From NCBI GenBank assembly GCA_028689635.1, contig JAQVCU010000023.1, positions 1-34,265 on the forward strand: 34,265 nucleotides of DNA, written 5' to 3'. This DNA comes from Oscillospiraceae bacterium. Lineage in GTDB: Bacteria > Bacillota > Clostridia > Oscillospirales > Ruminococcaceae. A program made the position numbers and the translations under genes. The notes below the pieces were generated by a model that worked only from the letters and a program-made list of their open reading frames with translations, was not told the origin of the DNA and searched no databases. Below, piece after piece: positions 1 to 5,079 of the stretch (positions are counted from its first letter, which is position 1; every line of letters starts with the position of its first letter).

Positions 1-38
1 ATAAACATGGCCGTGGGAGCTATCCATTCACCGGCCAT
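1..38 (-). CDS. Possible N-terminus of a leftward gene running off the window
   Basis: On the minus strand an ATG at 38 follows a GGGAGG motif (49-54) with 10 bases between them. The frame is open to the edge and reads MAGEWIAPTAMF. Only 12 residues are visible, so no function can be given. The putative ribosome site and start lie inside a long inverted repeat (10-19 and 50-59) that could hide them in RNA. The call depends only on the start signal. Confidence 0.25.
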   Translation of the reverse strand, partial: MAGEWIAPTAMF

Positions 39-59
39 GCACGCGATACCTCCCACGGC
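10..59. repeat. 10-bp perfect inverted repeat around a possible start site
   Basis: GCCGTGGGAG (10-19) is the exact reverse complement of CTCCCACGGC (50-59), with a 30-base loop. On the minus strand one arm contains the GGGAGG of the possible gene starting at 38. The structure could mask that ribosome site. It could also be an element-end or oriT-type structure. Confidence 0.5.
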
Positions 60-81
60 GGAATTCAAACTCCGCGATTTT

Positions 82-160
82 GTCTGTTTTAATCTGCTTC
101 AAAAAAGCCCTATTTGCAAGGGTTTACGCGGTGTCACTCGCCGTCTGTTGCAATCTGCTT
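82..160. repeat. 18-bp imperfect direct repeats
   Basis: Positions 82-99 and 143-160 share GTCTGTT, two variable bases, and AATCTGCTT, that is 16 of 18 bases, in the same orientation 61 bases apart. The stretch holds no convincing gene. Together with the repeat at 171-199 it looks like a protein-binding region near the excisionase-like gene. Its role is unknown. Confidence 0.4.
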
Positions 161-170
161 TTGTGTGGTT

Positions 171-199
171 TGACGCTCATAAACGTCAAACGAGCGTCA
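171..199. repeat. Inverted repeat and left copy of a 21-bp direct repeat (possible integrase arm site)
   Basis: TGACGCTC (171-178) and GAGCGTCA (192-199) form an inverted repeat. The stretch 179-199 is repeated with a single mismatch and in the same orientation at 14732-14752, next to the integrase end of the element. Such paired repeats near an integrase and an excisionase-like gene fit arm-type binding sites of a tyrosine integrase. That role is inferred. Confidence 0.45.
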
Positions 200-285
200 G
201 GCGTTGCGTCACGCTCTACTGCATTCTGGGTGCCCTTTCCCGTGGCGCTGCCTTCACCTGCGGGTTGTGTCCTCGGCGATAGTCT

Positions 286-498
286 CTATCTCCGGCGTGG
301 TCTTCGGTGCTTCTTCCAGCGACCGTTCCACACTCGCATGTCCTCCGGCTTCTCGGCGTCTGAAGGTATAATCCATATCCTGCCGACCTTACCGGCTCCT
401 TCAACGCGACCTTGGCTGCAAAGCACGGAGACCCACGCAGAAGTGACGCCCCATCGCTTTCCGGTATTCTTTGTTGATGTGTACTGTACCCACGCCAT
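286..498 (-). CDS. Excisionase-like helix-turn-helix protein
   Basis: This 70-residue protein is a small MerR/excisionase-type winged helix. The core reads KRWGVTSAWVSVLCSQGRVEG followed by GRIWIIPSDAEKP, the pattern of a recognition helix and a wing ending in an IPxDAEKP motif. A basic tail (KKHRRPRRR) follows. The ATG at 498 is preceded by AGGAGG on the minus strand at a good distance. Members of this group act as excisionases (directionality factors) or small regulators on mobile elements. It lies near the TGACGCTC repeats shared with the integrase end, which fits a role in excision. It could equally be a local repressor, because no recombinase is directly beside it. Confidence 0.65.
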   Translation of the reverse strand: MAWVQYTSTKNTGKRWGVTSAWVSVLCSQGRVEGAGKVGRIWIIPSDAEKPEDMRVWNGRWKKHRRPRRR

Positions 499-1031
499 AT
501 CGTCCTTCCTCCTGCTGTTCGGGGAAGCTCTCGGCGGCTGCCTCTGGCTGTCCCTGTGCTGTCCCTGTTTTGTCTGCTTTTCGTCAGCAGGGAAAGCCCT
601 GTTATGCTCTGGCGTTTATCAGACGTAACCTTGAGAGTATTGTACCGTGCGCCTTCAGGAATGAACAGGCAAACCGGGTGGATTTGTATAGCAGGTGTTC
701 AAGCAAATAGCAGCGGCATCCGCGCATTGTGCGTCGGGTGTCGCTGCTTTGCTGTGGCCTTCACAGGGCGGCTCTGGCCGCTCTTTCGTGCTTGAGGGTA
801 TCCGTGTGCCCGCCTCCCGCTTAGCGCGCTCACAGCGCCGTCCTCTGCGCCGCAGCGGGGCGTCTTCGTTTGAGCAAAACCACACGCAATAGCGAAAGTG
901 GTAAAATGGTGATGGCTGCTGGCGCTTCGCGTGCTGTCCAGTAGACTATCGGCAGGAGCTTCTGGGGACCCTCCCGCTGCTCTCTTATGCCGGTAGTGGC
1001 CTTCGTCTCCTGCGTTCAGGAGGCTATGGTC
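499..1031. other. 533-bp gap without a convincing gene
   Basis: No reading frame here has both a plausible start and a recognisable protein, and the open frames look like chance. The stretch contains the left arm of a long inverted repeat (658-681) and a G/C-rich, hairpin-prone part from about 760 to 1010 ahead of the DUF6431-type gene. It could hold a structured RNA or the non-coding part of a small transposon. No known RNA family was recognised. Confidence 0.5.
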
Positions 1032-1395
1032 ATGGTTTTTACATCTCGCTTTTCTCTCCGGTATAATTCGGCTCGCAAAGAGTATCAGGTAATCAGTGCG
1101 GAGGCGCATTTTTGCCCGAAATGTGGAGCGCTTCTCTCTGGCTACGATACGCGGCGGCGGCACTCAATCGATGCGGAGGGCGTCTCGCGTTGGTTTCGCG
1201 TTCGGCGGCTCCGGTGCCCGGCTTGCGATTCTCTGCATGTTGAGCTCCCCGATTTTATGCATCCAAAGCGCCATTATGAAGCAGCCGTTATTGAGGCAGC
1301 GCTCCAAGAGGATGGAGGCGGCTCCTGCCCTGCGGATGATTCGACCATTCGGAGATGGAAGAAATAATCACCCACCCGGTTTGCCTGTGCATTTC
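658..1395. mobile_element. Candidate small transposon or invertible segment around the DUF6431-type gene
   Basis: The arms 658-681 and 1372-1395 are inverted copies over 24 bases with two mismatches. Their inner 17 bases (665-681 and 1372-1388) match perfectly: ACAGGCAAACCGGGTGG against its reverse complement. They enclose about 690 bp with one gene (1032-1367), which stops five bases before the right arm. No target-site duplication is visible on either side. It could be an IS-like unit, a cassette mobilised in trans, or an invertible segment lying just upstream of a surface-protein pair. Confidence 0.45.
1032..1367 (+). CDS. DUF6431-type zinc-ribbon/HTH protein, possibly truncated
   Basis: This 111-residue protein has a zinc-ribbon pattern with C28-x2-C31 and C62-x2-C65, an arginine-rich stretch between them, and an ending PADDSTIRRWKK that resembles the first helix of a DNA-binding helix-turn-helix. 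The pattern matches the DUF6431 family as I know it, common in Clostridia and of unknown function. The ATG at 1032 has AGGAGG eight bases upstream, while the ATG at 1026 is too close to it. From memory, relatives continue past the RRWK helix; this copy ends there, just before an inverted-repeat arm, so it may be cut short. The zinc ribbon plus HTH resembles the N-terminus of some transposases. That role is inferred. Confidence 0.6.
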   Translation: MVFTSRFSLRYNSARKEYQVISAEAHFCPKCGALLSGYDTRRRHSIDAEGVSRWFRVRRLRCPACDSLHVELPDFMHPKRHYEAAVIEAALQEDGGGSCPADDSTIRRWKK

Positions 1396-1404
1396 CCCGG
1401 GTGG
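1372..1404. repeat. Hairpin overlapping the right inverted-repeat arm
   Basis: CCACCCGG (1372-1379) pairs with CCGGGTGG (1397-1404) around a 17-base loop. It lies between the DUF6431-type gene and the next rightward gene. No run of T follows, so it is not an obvious terminator. Confidence 0.4.
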
Positions 1405-1434
1405 ATGGTATCCTTTGCTCATGGAGGTGGTGCT

Positions 1435-1932
1435 ATGAAAGACAAGCCCTTTGTTCTGGTTCTCGCGTCTGTCCTATTGTCGGCGCTGCTGATCGTCGTT
1501 GGGGTGCTGGTCGGGTCCGGGCTGGCAGGTGATTCTACGAAACTCATAAACGGCGATTCCGAGAAAACTTTGGAAGGGCAATCGAATGATGAAGCGTCTG
1601 CAATCGCTGGCGCTTCAAAAGATGGCATAGCCATACCCGGATTTGAAATGATGTCTTTGAAGGCTGGCGTGCTTGAGCAGACGGTCGGATTCTTTAATCC
1701 GGAACAAAACAACTGCTACTTTCGCATTCGTTTTTCTCTTTCAGACGGTACGGAATTATACCAGTCGGGAATGATCAAGCCCGGTCAGCATTTGGAAACG
1801 GTTGAGCTATCTCGAACGTTAGAAGCTGGCACATATAAAGACGCGACTTTGCGTTACGAATGCTTTGCACTTGACTCCTTGGCACCGTTGAATGGTGCCG
1901 AAACGATACTAAATGTGGAGGTATTACCATGA
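1435..1932 (+). CDS. Membrane-anchored extracellular protein, partner of the next gene
   Basis: This 165-residue protein has one membrane segment near the N-terminus (about residues 6-30, FVLVLASVLLSALLIVVGVL), a short polar linker and an outside domain beginning near IAIPGFEMMSLKAG. The domain has the pattern FNPEQNNCYFRIRFSLSDGTELYQSGMIKPGQ and LNGAETILNVEV, which I have seen in uncharacterised Clostridia proteins paired with secreted fimbria-like proteins. The start at 1435 has GGAGG seven bases upstream; longer versions of the frame lack support. Its stop overlaps the next start by four bases (ATGA), so the two are translationally coupled and probably work together at the cell surface. 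The function is unknown. Confidence 0.65.
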   Translation: MKDKPFVLVLASVLLSALLIVVGVLVGSGLAGDSTKLINGDSEKTLEGQSNDEASAIAGASKDGIAIPGFEMMSLKAGVLEQTVGFFNPEQNNCYFRIRFSLSDGTELYQSGMIKPGQHLETVELSRTLEAGTYKDATLRYECFALDSLAPLNGAETILNVEVLP

Positions 1933-2423
1933 AAAGAAAGCTCATATCCGCTATGTTAGCTGCCGTTGTTTTATGCGTGGCGGTTCCCGCGCAAGCCTTG
2001 GCTGCGCCAGTACCCGGCTATGTAAATGAGGGGCAATCCTCGGCTTCAACCTCGGTTTCCTACACAATCGGGGCGAATTATACCGTAATGATTCCAGCGT
2101 CAATAAACCTGAATGAAGGAAACGAAATGGAGATTACGGCTTCGGTAATGAATATCGCATACGGGCAAAGCGTGTCGGTTTTTATTGACGGGAGTAGCAC
2201 TTTTGAAAACGGTGGAAACTTCTATCTTCATAACGGCGAGGAAAAAATTTCTTGTGCGATAAAAAACGGGAACAACACCATAAACGGTCTTGATTTTCTG
2301 GTTGCCCGTTTCGATAACGGCGAATTGGATAATTCGGTAATTGATCCTATCTGCTTTGAAGCAGGGACGGGCGCACCCGGAACCTATACCGGAACGCTCT
2401 ACTTCAGAATTTCGCTGGCTTGA
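1929..2423 (+). CDS. Secreted beta-rich surface protein
   Basis: This 164-residue protein has a clear signal peptide (MKRK, then a hydrophobic stretch ending in AQALA-AP near residues 25-26). The mature part is rich in T, S, N and G with alternating beta-strand patterns: YTVMIPASINL, QSVSVFIDG, and a final GTYTGTLYFRIS. This is typical of small fimbria-like or WxL-like surface proteins of Bacillota, but there is no LPxTG or WxL motif, so its attachment is unclear. GGAGG precedes the ATG at 1929, which overlaps the stop of the preceding membrane protein. On a mobile element it may be cargo that changes the cell surface. A terminator hairpin follows directly. Confidence 0.65.
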   Translation: MKRKLISAMLAAVVLCVAVPAQALAAPVPGYVNEGQSSASTSVSYTIGANYTVMIPASINLNEGNEMEITASVMNIAYGQSVSVFIDGSSTFENGGNFYLHNGEEKISCAIKNGNNTINGLDFLVARFDNGELDNSVIDPICFEAGTGAPGTYTGTLYFRISLA

Positions 2424-2430
2424 TAGCTGC

Positions 2431-2463
2431 GGAGCCTTGCCCATAAGCAACAGGCAAGGCTCC
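2431..2463. terminator. Bidirectional terminator hairpin between convergent genes
   Basis: GGAGCCTTGCC (2431-2441) pairs perfectly with GGCAAGGCTCC (2453-2463) around an 11-base loop. It sits between the stop of the secreted-protein gene (2423) and the stop of the leftward stalk-protein gene (2468), so it can serve both. Flanking T-runs are weak. Confidence 0.75.
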
Positions 2464-2467
2464 ATTC

Positions 2468-3388
2468 TCAATCGTTGATGTACCAGAAGCTGTCCGCCAG
2501 CTTCTCGATGTTCACGCTCAGCTTGTTCTCCCAGTTAATCGCCTGCAGCGTTGCCTTGGAAAACTCCGCCTTCAGAACAATCACCGGCTCCGTCACGCCC
2601 TTCGCATTCGTTGTGGGGAATGTTATGTTAAACGCCACGGTTTCAATGCCGAAGATGGGGACGCTCTCTTTCCCTGCGGGCAGCTCGAAGCCCTCTGCGT
2701 CAAAGCGGATTGCTTCGAGGGTATCCCGCATATCAGCGATAATCCCTTTCCTGATCAGGCTGGCAGTCAGGTTGTCCGAAGCCTGCGCTTTGATCAGGAG
2801 GGAGCCGTTATAAGGGTTGAAAACAATCTCTGGCTCGACCGATGTATCAAACCGTCCGGAAAGCGCCGCCGATGCAGTTTCTGCAACTTCCTTCTTCAGC
2901 TCTGACATTATGAGGTCGTAGTCCGGCTCCTCGCTTTGCTCCGGAGTCGCCGCTGGAGGAGTGGTGACAGCTTCTTCCGTATCGGGCGATGCGCTCGGCT
3001 CATGTCCCGGCGTCTCCGGCTGCGAAGCTGAAGGCGCAGAGGAGCCCTCCGAGCCTGTGTTCTTGGCAGGTTCTTCGGTAATAACGGGCGTGCTATCGGT
3101 GCCTGCTGAATTTCCTCCTTGCGAGAAGGCGTCGTCAGGCTTCGCATTCAGCGCGATTTCTGGGGCTTGCGTCTCCATACCTGTCTCCCTTGACGTCGTC
3201 TCAGGCGCTTCGTAGGTGCTCCCCAGCGCGATAAACGAGGACACTCCGAGCGCCAGCGAAATAAGCAATGCATACTTTCTCCATCCGGCTTTTCGCCCTC
3301 TGGAGAGGCGAATAACTGTCAAAACGGCGAATGCGACGGCGGTGACCGCTGCCGCTATCATCGCAATTCCGAATAGGCTTGCTGGCAT
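2468..3388 (-). CDS. Membrane protein with long low-complexity stalk and extracellular domain
   Basis: This 306-residue protein starts at 3388, where AAGGAGG lies eight bases upstream. It has two hydrophobic segments near the N-terminus (about residues 5-25, and 35-55 around YALLISLALGVSSFIALG). A stalk rich in P, S, T, E and A follows (about residues 60-155), then a folded C-terminal domain (from YDLIMSELKKEVAETASAAL to the end) with strand patterns such as EPEIVFNPYNGSLLIKA. The family was not recognised. The layout suggests a domain displayed outside the membrane. It lies 35 bp behind the 112-residue gene and shares its promoter. On a phage-like element such proteins often act as cargo, for instance in surface change or exclusion of other phages; this is inference. 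Confidence 0.6.
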   Translation of the reverse strand: MPASLFGIAMIAAAVTAVAFAVLTVIRLSRGRKAGWRKYALLISLALGVSSFIALGSTYEAPETTSRETGMETQAPEIALNAKPDDAFSQGGNSAGTDSTPVITEEPAKNTGSEGSSAPSASQPETPGHEPSASPDTEEAVTTPPAATPEQSEEPDYDLIMSELKKEVAETASAALSGRFDTSVEPEIVFNPYNGSLLIKAQASDNLTASLIRKGIIADMRDTLEAIRFDAEGFELPAGKESVPIFGIETVAFNITFPTTNAKGVTEPVIVLKAEFSKATLQAINWENKLSVNIEKLADSFWYIND

Positions 3389-3423
3389 GGCTCCATCCTC
3401 CTTTTCTTTTCGTAAGGCGGCAC

Positions 3424-3762
3424 TTAGGCTTCGAGTGCTTTCCGGTACCATTCGTGAAGGTCTGCGGTGGTCTTGATTGTGAGTGCGATTGCCTCTCCTC
3501 CGACGACCAGCTTATAATACCTGCGGCGGAAGTCCTGAAGCGTCAGCTCCTTGAATTCCCACTCGCCAGCGGCATAGCCGCTCGCCTTGCTGAAGGTGAA
3601 GCCGTTCTCGGCGTCGCTGGTAATCTCTCCGGCGAGGCTGTGGTATCTGTCTGTGCCGCTTTTGTAGCGGAGCTCGCCTTCGTGCATGTGGCAGTCGCAC
3701 GCTATTTCGGTGAATTCCTTCTCAGCCGCCGATCGGCTGATATAAACCTTTCGTCTATCCAT
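3424..3762 (-). CDS. Small hypothetical protein, first gene of cargo unit
   Basis: This 112-residue protein was not recognised. It is soluble, with no signal peptide or membrane segment, and mixes charged and aromatic residues (CDCHMHEGELRYKSGTDRYH, FRRRYYKLVVGG). A short Cys-x-Cys-x-His-x-His group (CDCHMH) near residues 23-28 could bind metal. The ATG at 3762 with GGAGG upstream is preferred over an upstream TTG. It has its own consensus-like promoter at 3816-3844 with an inverted repeat over the transcription start. It is followed by the stalk membrane protein, so the two form an independently controlled pair ending in the terminator at 2431-2463. Confidence 0.55.
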   Translation of the reverse strand: MDRRKVYISRSAAEKEFTEIACDCHMHEGELRYKSGTDRYHSLAGEITSDAENGFTFSKASGYAAGEWEFKELTLQDFRRRYYKLVVGGEAIALTIKTTADLHEWYRKALEA

Positions 3763-3783
3763 AAAAGCCTCCAATCAACAGCA

Positions 3784-3814
3784 ATAGGCGCGGGCTTTAC
3801 TGCTCCGCGCCTAT
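3784..3814. promoter_or_regulatory. Inverted-repeat operator over the cargo promoter start site
   Basis: ATAGGCGCGG (3784-3793) and CCGCGCCTAT (3805-3814) are a perfect 10-bp inverted repeat with an 11-base spacer. It begins one base downstream of the -10 box at 3816-3821, so it spans the expected transcription start of the leftward cargo genes. It could bind a repressor or form a 5' hairpin in the mRNA. Confidence 0.5.
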
Positions 3815-3815
3815 A

Positions 3816-3844
3816 AGTATATCACACTTTTGGGATTAAGTAAA
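3816..3844 (-). promoter_or_regulatory. Promoter of the cargo pair
   Basis: On the minus strand TTTACT (3839-3844) and TATACT (3816-3821) are separated by exactly 17 bases. The box lies in the gap behind the gene ending at 3856 and points at the gene starting at 3762. Confidence 0.6.
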
Positions 3845-3855
3845 TTGCGGCTCGC

Positions 3856-4170
3856 TCATCGTGCCCTGCGGCTCCTTCGGAGACCATTAACCTGAATGAC
3901 CGGCTTGCCCTCTTGCTCGCTGCGTGCGATCAGGCGTGCCTGTTCCAGCTCGTTCAGCATGGTCTCGATGTCTTCGGTGCATAAGTGGTCATGTGGTAGT
4001 ATTCTGCTTCCGATCTCATTTGGGTCGTCACGCAATTCTCCCTGTGCGTTTGCCATGCAGCGAAGCCCAAAGAAAAGGATGCGGGTCAATGGCGGCAGCT
4101 GTCCGAGGTCGTCCTGATTGAACCATGCGGGGCTTATTTGTGCGCTGTGCAGCACGTTGGCTGTGTTCAT
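3856..4170 (-). CDS. Stand-alone winged-helix protein like the N-terminus of phage replication organisers
   Basis: This 104-residue protein reads ISPAWFNQDDLGQLPPLTRILFFGL, then ANAQGELRDDPNEIGSRILP, then EDIETMLNELEQARLIARSEQEGKPVIQVNG. This is the winged-helix pattern found at the start of phage and ICE replication organisers, which bind origin DNA. The usual C-terminal domain that contacts helicase loaders is missing; a short basic tail (RRSRRAR) ends the protein. AGGAGG lies eight bases before the ATG at 4170. It sits after the structural genes, far from the Lin1244-type protein. It may be a remnant, a regulator or a split replication factor. Confidence 0.6.
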   Translation of the reverse strand: MNTANVLHSAQISPAWFNQDDLGQLPPLTRILFFGLRCMANAQGELRDDPNEIGSRILPHDHLCTEDIETMLNELEQARLIARSEQEGKPVIQVNGLRRSRRAR

Positions 4171-4182
4171 CGTTCATTCCTC

Positions 4183-4374
4183 CTATCTCGCTGCCGACCG
4201 AAGGACGGCGTTCTGCTCTTTTCGGAGAAGTTCTGCCTCCTCCGGTGTCCGTGCGGTTATCATGATTGTGATGATGCCTGGCTGAAGCTCGCGGCTGACA
4301 TATGCGGGTGTTTCGTCTCGGTCGATGGTAATTAGGTACCTGGTCTTCTTCGGGATTTTCAGCTCGATAATCAT
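4183..4374 (-). CDS. Small hypothetical protein (63 aa)
   Basis: This short protein begins MIIELKIPKKTRYLITIDRD and ends in a charged helix (ARTPEEAELLRKEQNAVLRSAAR). It was not recognised. AAGGAGG lies eight bases before the ATG at 4374, which makes this start much better than the longer upstream frame. It lies 12 bases before the next gene in the same direction, so the two are probably co-transcribed. The strand-strand-helix pattern hints at a small folded domain, possibly DNA- or protein-binding. Confidence 0.55.
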   Translation of the reverse strand: MIIELKIPKKTRYLITIDRDETPAYVSRELQPGIITIMITARTPEEAELLRKEQNAVLRSAAR

Positions 4375-4590
4375 TGTATGCTCCTCCTTGCATGCTCGGA
4401 GCGGGTCTGCTATACTGTGTGTGCGGATTCGCTCCGGCGATTCGTGTGTAGCCTCTTGCATCTTGCTTTGACCGGCGCTGGTGCAGGAGGCTCTTTTTGT
4501 GCTTGCATATCCATTCTAAGCAAATAGCGGGAACGACGCAAGGGGTTTCTCGGAATACCGGATTCCGCTTTGAATGTTCTCAGAAAGCGA

Positions 4591-4624
4591 GAAGGAGGAC
4601 GCAAAAAAACTGCCGTCCTCCTTC
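4591..4624. repeat. 10-bp hairpin behind the gp10-like gene
   Basis: GAAGGAGGAC (4591-4600) pairs with GTCCTCCTTC (4615-4624) around a 14-base loop that contains a run of A. It lies just downstream of the gp10-like gene stop. The T-run seen on the minus strand is in the loop rather than after the stem, so termination is possible but not typical. Confidence 0.45.
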
Positions 4625-4633
4625 TTTGTGATG

Positions 4634-5065
4634 TCACTTGTTCAGGTACGGCTCGCTGAAGATCGCCTTGACTTTGTCCTTGGCTCCATCGACGATGGGT
4701 TCCTCGAACGGTCGCGGTTTAATCTTCGGCGTGCCCTCCTGAAGCCACGGTGCGTATTTGATGTCCGTCGTGATTGCTGGCTTCACGGTGAATGTTGTCG
4801 GCGTTTCGCCCTGTGAGGATGCGGTCGCTTTCCAGCTTAACCGAAGCATTCCGCTTCTTTGCGCTGGCGGTTCTCCCGGAGCCGACGCGGTATACTTTGC
4901 CTTCTTGGTATAAGGCTTTCTATAGACCTTGCCGCTGCGTTGTCCCTTCAAAACTCGCTGGGCTGAATTTCGCAGCTCATTGGCTGCGCGTACTGCCCGC
5001 GAAGCTGCCTCTTGGTTGACTTCGCCGACGATCTTTCCGGTTATGTCCTTGATGTCGATTCTCAT
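4634..5065 (-). CDS. HK97-gp10-like phage tail-completion protein
   Basis: This 143-residue protein has the layout of the HK97 gp10 family: an N-terminal helix with repeated A/R/E (VNQEAASRAVRAANELRNSAQRVLKG), the motif APGEPPAQRSGMLRLSW, and then YAPWLQEGTPKIKPRPFEEPIVDGA. The last part corresponds to the conserved Y-x-x-x-x-E-x-G-T and RPF-x-x-P pattern. Family members join the tail to the head connector in long-tailed phages. AGGAGG precedes the ATG at 5065 by six bases; the ATG at 5071 abuts it. It follows the tape measure gene by 14 bases, whereas in ordinary phages this gene lies upstream, before the tail-tube gene. The order here is therefore unusual. Confidence 0.7.
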   Translation of the reverse strand: MRIDIKDITGKIVGEVNQEAASRAVRAANELRNSAQRVLKGQRSGKVYRKPYTKKAKYTASAPGEPPAQRSGMLRLSWKATASSQGETPTTFTVKPAITTDIKYAPWLQEGTPKIKPRPFEEPIVDGAKDKVKAIFSEPYLNK

Positions 5066-5079
5066 GCACATCCTCCTCT

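Noticed and set aside
1..300. Left attachment site of the element inside the window
   Set aside because: No 3' half of tRNA-Thr and no copy of ATTACGAA was found there; only the arm-like repeat is present.
80..628. Plus-strand open frame of 182 codons at the left edge
   Set aside because: It has no ribosome site, is Cys/Phe/Leu-rich with no domain, and overlaps the better supported excisionase-like gene at 286-498.
1044..1066. TTTACA-18-TATAAT promoter-like sequence inside the start of the DUF6431-type gene
   Set aside because: It lies within coding sequence and no gene start follows closely, so it may be chance.
699..1163. Minus-strand open frame of 154 codons opposite the DUF6431-type gene
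   Set aside because: No ribosome site and no domain; it overlaps the inverted-repeat module and a recognisable plus-strand gene.
658..1395. Classical IS with target-site duplication
   Set aside because: No matching short direct repeats flank either the 17-bp or the 24-bp version of the arms, so only a tentative mobile-unit call is made.
4410..4637. Minus-strand open frame of 75 codons between the gp10-like gene and the 63-residue gene
   Set aside because: No ribosome site, Arg/Pro-rich without a domain, and it overlaps the hairpin at 4591-4624.
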